Of a stretch of DNA of 64,000 nucleotides, positions 1-6,823 are shown piece by piece; position 1 is the stretch's first letter, and each line of letters begins with the position of its first letter. This DNA comes from Bacteroidales bacterium (GTDB lineage Bacteria > Bacteroidota > Bacteroidia > Bacteroidales > UBA932). The translations under genes and the position numbers were made by a program. The stretch spans positions 1-64,000 of the forward strand of contig JAEEHS010000042.1 of assembly GCA_016281015.1 (NCBI GenBank), written 5' to 3'. The notes under the pieces were generated by a model. It did no database searches and had not been told where the DNA came from. It worked only from the letters and a program-made list of their open reading frames with translations.

Positions 1-2
1 AC

Positions 3-21
3 TGTCCCCAAAACTGGGACA
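3..21. repeat. Short palindrome at window edge (first of two related hairpins)
   Basis: TGTCCC (3-8) pairs with GGGACA (16-21) across a 7-nt loop. The sequence after the right arm, ATTGGG, resembles that after the second hairpin (ATTAGG), so the two look like copies of one element whose left flank is cut by the window edge. No gene was found between 1 and 173. Confidence 0.5.
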
Positions 22-46
22 TTGGGCGCGTTTAGGGGGTGTTTTT

Positions 47-81
47 GCTCCTATCGTCCCACTATTCGGGACATTAGGAGC
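47..81. repeat. Imperfect 14-bp inverted repeat (second hairpin)
   Basis: GCTCCTATCGTCCC (47-60) and GGGACATTAGGAGC (68-81) match at 12 of 14 positions as inverted arms around a 7-nt loop. It is an intergenic palindrome lacking a T-run, so a simple terminator is unlikely. A REP-like element or an insertion-sequence end are possible origins. No coding sequence is attached within the window. Confidence 0.55.
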
Positions 82-138
82 ACCTCGGCACTGTTTCTGG
101 TTCAGGAGGAAAAGGTTCTGCCTGAGCGCACAAAGCAG

Positions 139-163
139 AAAACCAGCCTTTCCGGCTGGTTTT
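139..163 (-). terminator. Intrinsic terminator after tRNA-fMet
   Basis: AAAACCAGCC (139-148) and GGCTGGTTTT (154-163) form a perfect 10-bp stem with a 5-nt loop, 10 nt beyond the tRNA 3' end. The symmetric A/T tails mean it could stop transcription from either side. It is the clearest hairpin terminator in the window. Confidence 0.8.
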
Positions 164-173
164 CAAAGCTTTG

Positions 174-246
<73 letters not shown>

Positions 247-257
247 GTTTGGGATTG

Positions 258-288
258 CAAAGGTAAGGACTTTTTCTGAAAAAACAAA
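258..288 (-). promoter_or_regulatory. Promoter of tRNA-fMet (-33 TTTG, 19 nt, -7 TACCTTTG)
   Basis: On the minus strand TTTG (285-288) and TACCTTTG (258-265) are separated by exactly 19 nt, an exact fit to the Bacteroidetes consensus. It lies between the hisS stop codon and the tRNA. Confidence 0.8.
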
Positions 289-290
289 AT

Positions 291-1661
291 TTATTTCAGA
301 AATGCCAGGATTTCTTCCAGGGAATCCGCCTTCAGGGCTATCTGGGTGCCGCTTTCGAGGTTCTTCAGATTGATGGTCCCGGCGGCGATTTCCTCGCTTC
401 CGTTGATGGAAATGAAGGGGATGCCCTTGCGGGCGGCATAGTCAAACTGTTTGCGGAGCTTGCAGGCTTCGGGATAGACTTCCACGGCGACGCCCTCCTT
501 GCGGAGTGCGGCGGAGAGTGGGAGAACATAGCGGAGTTCGTCACTGCCCATCACGGCGAACAGCAGGCGGGTCGTCGTGCCGAGGGCGGGAGGGAACTTG
601 TCCAGCCCCGTGAGAACGTCGTAGATGCGGTCCGCCCCGAAGGAAATGCCGACCCCGGACATGTCCGGAAGGCCGAAAATGCCGGTGAGGTTGTCGTAGC
701 GGCCGCCGCCGCAGATGCTGCCGATGGGGAAGTCCAGCGCCTTGACTTCGAAAATGGCGCCGGTATAATAGTTCAGTCCGCGGGCGAGGGAGAGATCCAG
801 CTCCACCGCCTGCGACACGCCGCCCGCCTCGATGAGGGAGAAGAGTTCATCCAGTTCGTCCAGGCCCTTCAGGCCGGTTTCGGAAACGATGCCGGAGGCG
901 CTGCCGCCCAGGAAAAGGGAACGCATGGACGCCATCTTTTCGGCAAAACCGCCCTGGAGCGAAAGAATCTCCCGGATGACGGCGATTCCTTCGGCGGATA
1001 TTTCCTTGGCGGCCATCTCCTCTTCCACTTTTTCCAGCCCGATCTTGTCCAGTTTGTCGATGGCGACGGTAATGTCCACCACCTTGTCGGGGGCGCCGGC
1101 GATTTCGGCGAAGCCCGTCAGGACCTTCCGGTTGTTGATCTTGATCCCGACCCGGATGCCGAGGGCGGAAAACACCATGTCCACCATCTGGACGAGTTCC
1201 AGTTCATTGACCTGCGAACGGGAACCGATCACGTCCACGTCACACTGGTAGAATTCGCGGTAGCGTCCCTTCTGGGGACGGTCGGCCCGCCAGACCGGCT
1301 GGATCTGGAAGCGCTTGAACGGGAAGGAAATCTCGCTCTGGTGCTGGACCACATAACGGGCAAAGGGGACCGTCAGGTCATAGCGCAGCCCTTTCTCGCA
1401 GACCTGCGGCGGAAGGGGCCGGTCAAAATCCACTCCCGCGAAAGCGTCACCGGAGTTCAGGATGCGGAACAGGAGTTTGTCGCCTTCGTCCCCGTACTTT
1501 CCGAGCAGGGTGGAGAGGTTTTCCATGGCCGGCGTTTCAATCTCATGGTAGCCGAAACGCAGGAAAACGCTCCGGATGGTATCGAAAATATAGTTCCGAC
1601 GGGCCATTTCCTCCTGGCCGAAGTCGCGGGTCCCTTTGGGGATGGACGGTTTTTGTGCCAT
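291..1661 (-). CDS. hisS: Histidyl-tRNA synthetase
   Basis: Class II aminoacyl-tRNA synthetase that charges tRNA-His with histidine in the cytoplasm; 456 residues. Visible hallmarks are the N-terminal PKGTRDF, motif 2 around RYREFYQCD, the histidine-binding signature GLNYYTG, a glycine-rich GGGRYDNL (motif 3 region), and a C-terminal anticodon-binding domain over roughly the last 90 residues. I place the start at the ATG at 1659-1661 ([10 protein letters not shown]) rather than 24 codons upstream. The upstream stretch contains a -7 promoter box (1682-1689) and has no counterpart in the family. The gene is divergent from sppA and followed by the tRNA-fMet unit. A weak A/T-rich inverted repeat (275-281/294-300) straddles its stop codon. 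Confidence 0.95.
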   Translation of the reverse strand: MAQKPSIPKGTRDFGQEEMARRNYIFDTIRSVFLRFGYHEIETPAMENLSTLLGKYGDEGDKLLFRILNSGDAFAGVDFDRPLPPQVCEKGLRYDLTVPFARYVVQHQSEISFPFKRFQIQPVWRADRPQKGRYREFYQCDVDVIGSRSQVNELELVQMVDMVFSALGIRVGIKINNRKVLTGFAEIAGAPDKVVDITVAIDKLDKIGLEKVEEEMAAKEISAEGIAVIREILSLQGGFAEKMASMRSLFLGGSASGIVSETGLKGLDELDELFSLIEAGGVSQAVELDLSLARGLNYYTGAIFEVKALDFPIGSICGGGRYDNLTGIFGLPDMSGVGISFGADRIYDVLTGLDKFPPALGTTTRLLFAVMGSDELRYVLPLSAALRKEGVAVEVYPEACKLRKQFDYAARKGIPFISINGSEEIAAGTINLKNLESGTQIALKADSLEEILAFLK

Positions 1662-1681
1662 AAATACTGTTTTCTGTCCTG

Positions 1682-1689
1682 CAAAGTTA
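1682..1689 (-). promoter_or_regulatory. -7 box of hisS (TAACTTTG)
   Basis: TAACTTTG on the minus strand, 20 nt upstream of the chosen hisS ATG. No clear -33 TTTG at the usual distance. It supports the shorter hisS start. Confidence 0.6.
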
Positions 1690-1711
1690 GTCAAAATCTC
1701 GTGGAAATGCT

Positions 1712-1719
1712 TATTTTTG
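1712..1719 (+). promoter_or_regulatory. -7 box of the sppA operon (TATTTTTG)
   Basis: TATTTTTG lies 44 nt upstream of the sppA ATG, back-to-back with the hisS -7 box (22 nt apart), so the divergent promoters share their upstream DNA. No good -33 box is seen. Confidence 0.55.
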
Positions 1720-1720
1720 C

Positions 1721-1746
1721 AAATTAGAACCATAAATTAGAACCAT
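1721..1746 (+). repeat. Perfect tandem 13-bp repeat in the sppA leader
   Basis: AAATTAGAACCAT occurs twice head to tail (1721-1733 and 1734-1746), immediately after the sppA -7 box, and so is predicted to lie within the 5' untranslated leader. It could be a recent slippage duplication or a regulatory site. Confidence 0.8.
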
Positions 1747-1763
1747 AAAATGAACTGATTGCG

Positions 1764-3536
1764 ATGAAAGATTTTGTTAAAACAACCCTGGCCGTCATCT
1801 GCGGCATCCTGATTCTTCAGATTCTGGGTATGATCATGTTCCTGGTTTCCCTGGGAAGCATGGCGGCATCCGGCAGCGGCAAAGTGGTCCTTCCCCGTGA
1901 AGGTGTCCTGGATGTGAATATGGCGGATTTCGTTCTGGTGGAACAGGCCCAGGAGCAGATGCCGTCCTTCGGGATGGGCGGGGTCAGCATGCAGACCCCC
2001 GTCGGGCTGTATGATGCCGTCAAGGCGCTGCAGACGGCGGCTGCGGATCCGGGAATCAAATATCTCTTCCTCCGCGCGGACGGACTCTCCGCCGGCATCG
2101 CTTCCGCCGAAGAGTTCCGCACGGCCCTGTCGGATTTCCGCGAGAGCGGGAAGGCGGTGGTCGCCTATACGGAGAATCCTTCCAACGGTTCCTATTATCT
2201 GGCTTCCGTCGCCGACAAGGTCTTCATGACCTCCTACCATGGCGGCAACCCGATGCTGGTCGGCGTGAGCGGACGGATGATCTTTCTCAAAGACCTGCTG
2301 GACAAGGTGGGCGTCAACTATCAGCTGATCCGTCACGGCAAGTACAAATCGGCCGGTGAGATGTATATCAAGAACGCTCCCTCCGAGGAGAACCGCCTCC
2401 AGAACCAGGCCATGATCGACGGAATCTGGCGGGAAGTGTCCGGGGCCATCGCTGCGTCCCGGGGCCTGCAGCCGGATAAACTGAACGAACTGGTTGACAA
2501 TCTCAAACTCAATCTTCCGGAGGATTTCCTCGCGGAAGGCCTGGTGGACGAGCTCCTGGACCATGAAGGGCTGATTGCCAAACTCTGCACCCTCGCTCTC
2601 GTGGAAAAGGTCGAAGATCTCCATCTGATTCCGTTTGCCGACTATGTCGAAGCCAAGAAAGCCCTCAAGCCTTCCAAGACGCAGGTCGCCGTCCTCTTTG
2701 CCGACGGTTCCATTGTCGACGGGGATGAACCCCGGGAAATCGCGGCCGACCGTTTTGTCCGCGAGATCGACAAGATCCGCAAGGATGAAAGCATCAAGGC
2801 GGTGGTGCTCCGCGTGAATTCGCCCGGCGGCAGCGTCGTGGCTTCCGAGAAGATGCGCGTGGCCCTGGGCCTGCTGAAAGCCGAGAAGCCGCTCGTCGCC
2901 TCCTATGGCAATTATGCCGCTTCCGGCGGTTATTGGATTTCCAACGGCTGCCAGAAGATTTTCTCCGATGCGACGACCCTGACCGGCTCCATCGGTGTCT
3001 TCTCCATGATTCCGGAATTCTCCCGCCTGACCTCCAAGGTCGGCGTGAATATGGTGACCGTCGGCTCCAACAAGCACAGCGACATGTATTCGCTGGTCCG
3101 TCCTTTCGACAAGGAGGAGACGGCCACGATGCAGGCCTATGTGGACGGGATTTATGACCAGTTCGTCTCGATTGTCGCAGAGGGTCGCTCCCTCGACAAG
3201 GCCCGGGTGGATGAACTCGCCCAGGGCCGTGTCTGGGTGGGCAGCGACGCCCTCGCCAACGAACTCGTGGACCAGATCGGCACCTTGAAGGACGCCATCG
3301 CGGAGGCCGCCTCTCTGGCCGGATTGATCGCGGAAGAGGATTACAGCGTCGTCTGCTATCCGAAGCCGCTGACGGTCTTCGAACAACTCATGGAAAGCCT
3401 GGGCAAGCATACGGATGAGCCGTCCATTCTCGCCGGTACGCCGTTCGAAGCAATCGGCATCGCGCTGCAGCGTCTGGAAGAGAACATGCCTTCCGGCGTC
3501 TATGCCCAACTTCCTTATTCCATCGAGATCCGTTAA
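1764..3536 (+). CDS. sppA: Signal peptide peptidase SppA, 67K type
   Basis: Membrane-anchored serine/lysine protease of family S49 that degrades signal peptides left in the membrane; 590 residues, the double-domain length of E. coli SppA. One N-terminal transmembrane helix (about 8-30) precedes two tandem S49 domains. The catalytic lysine is expected in the motif GKYKSAGE (residues 192-199) in the first domain. The nucleophile is expected at Ser387 in ASGGYW in the second, preceded by the oxyanion-type NSPGGS stretch. First gene of a tight run with the manA-like gene (3-nt gap), the S4 protein and the symporter. The ATG at 1764 is the only start that gives a signal anchor. Confidence 0.93.
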   Translation: MKDFVKTTLAVICGILILQILGMIMFLVSLGSMAASGSGKVVLPREGVLDVNMADFVLVEQAQEQMPSFGMGGVSMQTPVGLYDAVKALQTAAADPGIKYLFLRADGLSAGIASAEEFRTALSDFRESGKAVVAYTENPSNGSYYLASVADKVFMTSYHGGNPMLVGVSGRMIFLKDLLDKVGVNYQLIRHGKYKSAGEMYIKNAPSEENRLQNQAMIDGIWREVSGAIAASRGLQPDKLNELVDNLKLNLPEDFLAEGLVDELLDHEGLIAKLCTLALVEKVEDLHLIPFADYVEAKKALKPSKTQVAVLFADGSIVDGDEPREIAADRFVREIDKIRKDESIKAVVLRVNSPGGSVVASEKMRVALGLLKAEKPLVASYGNYAASGGYWISNGCQKIFSDATTLTGSIGVFSMIPEFSRLTSKVGVNMVTVGSNKHSDMYSLVRPFDKEETATMQAYVDGIYDQFVSIVAEGRSLDKARVDELAQGRVWVGSDALANELVDQIGTLKDAIAEAASLAGLIAEEDYSVVCYPKPLTVFEQLMESLGKHTDEPSILAGTPFEAIGIALQRLEENMPSGVYAQLPYSIEIR

Positions 3537-3539
3537 GCG

Positions 3540-4427
3540 ATGGGGCAGGAGAAAAAACTCCCGCCCCTGCGTTTTCTCTCGCAGCGGGTTGAGCGGCCCT
3601 GGGGCAGCGTGGACTATGACCTCGCCGACCTCGGCTTCATCGATTCGGTCGCCGGGAGCGGCCCTCTCGGCGGCAATACGCTGAGCGAACTGATGGAGAC
3701 CTACCTGGACCGGCTGGTCGGGGATGCCGCATTCGAGTATTTCGGGACGCAGTTCCCGGTGATGGTCAAGACCCTGACGGTGCGCGGCCGTACTTCGCTC
3801 CATGTCAATCCGGATGACGAAGTGGCCGCCCAGCGCTACGACGCCTTCGGAAAGACCGCCCTCTGGCATGTCGTGGAGGCGGGGAAGGATGCCCGGCTCT
3901 TTCTGGGATTCCGGCGGGATGTCAGTGCGGAAGAGTTCTACCGGAAGTGCCAGGAGGGAGGGGTGGAGGACCTGCTGAACATCGTCCGCCCGAAGGTGGG
4001 GGAGAATTACCTGATCCGTCCCGGCGAGGTCCATGCCGCCCAGGGGGTGAAACTGCTGGAAATTGCCGAATCCTCCGAGCTCTGGTTCCGGCTTCATGAC
4101 TGGGGCTCCCTGGAAAGGGAAATCCATCTCGAAGAGGCCTTCGACCTGATCTCTTTCAAAGCCTGGCAGCAGGCGGAAAAGACACCGCTTTTCACCGTCA
4201 ATGAATGGGCGCTGACAGAAGCTGTCCATGTGGAAGGGGGCCTGGAGAGCAGTTTCCGGCTCTTTAGCTGCACCGCCGGCGCCGCGCGCCTGAAAGACGG
4301 GGAGGGGAATGGGCTCTCTTTCAAGGCCGGTGAAACCATTCTGGTCCCCGCGGATACGGAGGCATTCTCCCTGGAACCGGCTGCGGAAGGGACCCTTTTG
4401 CTGGAAACCCTGTATCAAGTATCATAA
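3540..4427 (+). CDS. manA: Class I mannose-6-phosphate isomerase-like cupin protein
   Basis: Predicted zinc enzyme interconverting mannose-6-phosphate and fructose-6-phosphate, feeding GDP-sugar synthesis or mannose use; 295 residues. Class I family features seen are VERPWGS near the N-terminus, the first cupin strand with HVNPDDE (residues 88-94), GKTALWHVVEAG, and a second metal-site region RPGEVHAAQG (H165). In well-studied relatives the first site reads QVHPDDE. Here the order is His-Val-Asn, so the usual Gln and His ligands are His and Asn. The fold call is firm; catalytic activity on mannose-6-phosphate is less so. It sits 3 nt after sppA and 1 nt before the S4-domain gene, in one transcription unit. 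Confidence 0.78.
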   Translation: MGQEKKLPPLRFLSQRVERPWGSVDYDLADLGFIDSVAGSGPLGGNTLSELMETYLDRLVGDAAFEYFGTQFPVMVKTLTVRGRTSLHVNPDDEVAAQRYDAFGKTALWHVVEAGKDARLFLGFRRDVSAEEFYRKCQEGGVEDLLNIVRPKVGENYLIRPGEVHAAQGVKLLEIAESSELWFRLHDWGSLEREIHLEEAFDLISFKAWQQAEKTPLFTVNEWALTEAVHVEGGLESSFRLFSCTAGAARLKDGEGNGLSFKAGETILVPADTEAFSLEPAAEGTLLLETLYQVS

Positions 4428-4428
4428 G

Positions 4429-4806
4429 ATGGATTCTGTCCGTATCGATAAATATCTCTGGGCCATCCGCGCATTCAAGACCCGGACCGAAGCGACCGAA
4501 GCCTGCAAGGGCGGCCGCGTGAAGGTGGGCGGGCAGAACGCCAAGCCCTCCCGCGATGTCTCCCCTGGCGAGGTGATTACCCTCCGGAAAGGGCCCGTGA
4601 CCTATACCTATAAAGTGCTGCGTCCGCTGGAAAACCGTGTCGGCGCCAAACTGGTTCCGGATTTCGTCGAGGACCTGACGCCGGAGGAGGAAAAAGCCCG
4701 GCTCCATGCCCCGGTCGAGACCTTCTTTGTCACCCGTGAACGCGGGACGGGCCGTCCGACCAAGAAAGAGCGCCGCGAGATGGACCAGCTCTGGGACAGC
4801 CTATGA
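4429..4806 (+). CDS. hslR: S4-domain RNA-binding protein (Hsp15/HslR family)
   Basis: A 125-residue basic protein whose N-terminal 60 residues form an S4 RNA-binding domain (VRIDKYLWAIRAFKTR, then GGRVKVGG). This matches the Hsp15 family that binds stalled 50S subunits carrying peptidyl-tRNA. The C-terminal end is lysine/arginine-rich (GRPTKKERREMDQLWD), also typical. I chose the ATG at 4429, one base after the manA-like stop. An upstream in-frame extension would overlap the previous gene by 120 bases and has no S4 similarity. The stop overlaps the symporter start (ATGA), implying translational coupling. The ribosome-rescue role is inferred from the family only. Confidence 0.85.
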   Translation: MDSVRIDKYLWAIRAFKTRTEATEACKGGRVKVGGQNAKPSRDVSPGEVITLRKGPVTYTYKVLRPLENRVGAKLVPDFVEDLTPEEEKARLHAPVETFFVTRERGTGRPTKKERREMDQLWDSL

Positions 4807-6203
4807 CCCCGTGGACCGTTCTATTGACCATCGCCCTGTATTTTGCGGCGATGCTGCTGGTATCCCGCCTCTCCGGAAAAGGGGATTTTTACGGTACGCG
4901 GAAGTCGCATCCCCTCCTGGTCACCATCGCCATGATCGGCGCCTGCATGTCCGGCGTGACCTTTGTCTCGGTGCCGGGCATGGTAGGGGTGAGCGGCATG
5001 GGCTATCTGCAGATGTGCCTGGGCTTCATGGCCGGCTATGTGGTCATCGCCTTTGTCCTGATGCCGCTGTACTACCGCCTGCAGGTGGTGTCCATCTACC
5101 AGTATCTGGAAGAGCGCTTCGGGCTCGGCAGTTACCGCACCGGTGCCTGGCTGTTTTTCATCTCCAAGATGCTGGGCGCTTCGGTCCGCCTCTTCCTGGT
5201 CTGCCTGACCGAGCAGCTGCTGATCTTCGACCCCCTCGGCCTGCCCTTTGCCCTGAATGTGGTCCTGAATGTGGCCATCGTTCTGGCCTATACCTTCCGG
5301 GGCGGGGTCCATGCCGTCATCTGGACCGACGTCCTGAAGACGCTCTGCATGGTGGTGGCCGTGGCTCTTTCGATTGTCTTTATCGGAAAGAACCTCGGTC
5401 TGGACGGGAAGGGCCTGGTCGGCAGTATCCACGCTTCGGAGATGTCCCGCATCTTCTTCTTTGACGACGTTCTCCATCCGCAGTATTTCTGGAAACAGTT
5501 CCTGGGCGGGCTGTTCACGGTGCTCGCGATGACCGGACTGGACCAGGACATGATGCAGCGGGCCCTGTCGAGCCGGAATTCGGGGGAGGCGAAGCGGAGT
5601 CTGCTGCTTTCGTCCCTCCTTCAGACGGTCGTCATCTTCCTTTTTCTCTGCCTGGGCGTGCTGCTGTACCGCTATGCCGCCGCGAGCGGGATCGCCGAGA
5701 CCGGAGACAAACTTTTCCCGGCCGTGGCGACGGGGGGAGGGTTGCCGCTTGTGGTGGGCATCCTTTTTGTCCTCGGGCTGGTAAGCACGGCCTATGGCGC
5801 CGGCGGCTCCGCCCTGACCTCGCTGACGACCTCTTTCACCGTCGATATCCTCGGTAAGCGGGAAGAAAAGACCCGTCGTCGGGTCCACCTCGGGATGGCG
5901 GCGCTGATGGCCCTTGTCATCCTGGTTTTCAATGCCTTGAACTCCACGAGCGCCATCGATGCGGTCTACAAGATTGCCAGTTATACCTATGGGCCGCTCC
6001 TGGGCATGTTCGCCTTTGGGATTCTCACCAAAAAACAAGTGCGGGACCGTTGGGTCCCGCTCATTGCCGTGGCTGCGCCGCTCGTGTGCCTGGTGCTGCA
6101 ACTGAATTCCGTGCGCTGGATGGGCGGCTACCAGTTCAGTTATGAGATCCTGCCGCTCAATGCAGGCCTCACCTTCCTGGGTCTCTATTTGTCCTCGAAA
6201 TAG
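4803..6203 (+). CDS. Sodium:solute symporter (SSS family)
   Basis: Inner-membrane secondary transporter of 466 residues with about 12-13 hydrophobic helices. It has the SSS-type beginning ([17 protein letters not shown], then [12 protein letters not shown]), the central [15 protein letters not shown] loop, and the [14 protein letters not shown] stretch that corresponds to the Na2-site helix of the family. The substrate cannot be read from the sequence. Bacteroidetes relatives are often annotated for sugars, sialic acid or myo-inositol. It starts inside the stop of the S4 gene (ATGA), and its 3' end overlaps the convergent rubrerythrin gene by 19 nt, so no terminator fits between them. Confidence 0.85.
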   Translation: MTPWTVLLTIALYFAAMLLVSRLSGKGDFYGTRKSHPLLVTIAMIGACMSGVTFVSVPGMVGVSGMGYLQMCLGFMAGYVVIAFVLMPLYYRLQVVSIYQYLEERFGLGSYRTGAWLFFISKMLGASVRLFLVCLTEQLLIFDPLGLPFALNVVLNVAIVLAYTFRGGVHAVIWTDVLKTLCMVVAVALSIVFIGKNLGLDGKGLVGSIHASEMSRIFFFDDVLHPQYFWKQFLGGLFTVLAMTGLDQDMMQRALSSRNSGEAKRSLLLSSLLQTVVIFLFLCLGVLLYRYAAASGIAETGDKLFPAVATGGGLPLVVGILFVLGLVSTAYGAGGSALTSLTTSFTVDILGKREEKTRRRVHLGMAALMALVILVFNALNSTSAIDAVYKIASYTYGPLLGMFAFGILTKKQVRDRWVPLIAVAAPLVCLVLQLNSVRWMGGYQFSYEILPLNAGLTFLGLYLSSK

Positions 6204-6742
6204 CGCTTGTACAGGCCGTAGAAACCGGCTCCGTGCCGTGCCTCGTCCCGGGCCATCTCGTGGATGGTGTCGTGGATGGCGTCGTAGTTGAGTGCCTTGG
6301 CTTTCTTGGCGATGGCCAGTTTGCCTTCGCAGGCGCCGGCTTCGGCTTCATAGCGCTTCTTGAGGTTGGTCTTGGTGTCCCAGACGACCTCCCCGAGCAG
6401 TTCGGCGATGCGGGCGGCATGGTCCGCCTCTTCGAAGGCGTAACGCTTGAAAGCGTCGGCGATTTCGGGATAGCCTTCCCGTTCTGCCTGCCGGCTCATC
6501 GCCAGGTACATGCCGACCTCGGAACACTCTCCGGCAAAATGCTCCCTGAGTCCGGCCAGCACCTCCGGGTCTACGCCTTTGGCGACACCGATTTCGTGCT
6601 CGCAGGCCCATTTGGGCTCGCCTCCCTTATCCTCGATTTCGACGAACTTGTCGGATTTGACATGGCAGACAGGGCATTCTGCCGGCGGGTTCTCGCCTTC
6701 GTAGACGTATCCGCAGACGAGGCATCTGAATTTCTTTTTCAT
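6185..6742 (-). CDS. Rubrerythrin with N-terminal rubredoxin domain (reverse type)
   Basis: Non-haem di-iron peroxidase that reduces hydrogen peroxide in anaerobes; 185 residues. The rubredoxin-like Fe(Cys)4 site comes first (C7, C10, C23, C26), followed by a ferritin-like four-helix domain with the carboxylate/His motifs [21 protein letters not shown] and [11 protein letters not shown]. In classical rubrerythrin the rubredoxin is C-terminal, so this is the reversed arrangement known from clostridia and other anaerobes. It points to an oxygen-sensitive lifestyle. It is transcribed alone from a TATCTTTG promoter, and its end overlaps the convergent symporter gene. Confidence 0.9.
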   Translation of the reverse strand: MKKKFRCLVCGYVYEGENPPAECPVCHVKSDKFVEIEDKGGEPKWACEHEIGVAKGVDPEVLAGLREHFAGECSEVGMYLAMSRQAEREGYPEIADAFKRYAFEEADHAARIAELLGEVVWDTKTNLKKRYEAEAGACEGKLAIAKKAKALNYDAIHDTIHEMARDEARHGAGFYGLYKRYFEDK

Positions 6743-6772
6743 TTGAAGTATCCTTTTTTATTGGGTTTCGTG

Positions 6773-6780
6773 CAAAGATA
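6773..6780 (-). promoter_or_regulatory. -7 box of the rubrerythrin gene (TATCTTTG)
   Basis: Consensus TATCTTTG on the minus strand, 30 nt upstream of the ATG. No TTTG at -33. A weaker TATATTTA (6795-6802, plus strand) may serve the divergent addB-like gene. Confidence 0.6.
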
Positions 6781-6823
6781 TTAAAAATATTCCGTATATT
6801 TAGTTGGTCGATTGAAATAATCC

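Noticed and set aside
275..300. TCTGAAA/TTTCAGA inverted repeat at the end of hisS
   Set aside because: A/T-rich 7-bp stem with a 12-nt loop that overlaps the stop codon; too weak to call a terminator.
1662..1733. 24-codon N-terminal extension of hisS
   Set aside because: It contains the -7 promoter box and is absent from the family; the ATG at 1661 fits all HisRS starts.
1737..4418. 893-codon open frame on the minus strand opposite sppA/manA
   Set aside because: Antisense by-product of high GC at third positions; low-complexity sequence and clear genes on the other strand.
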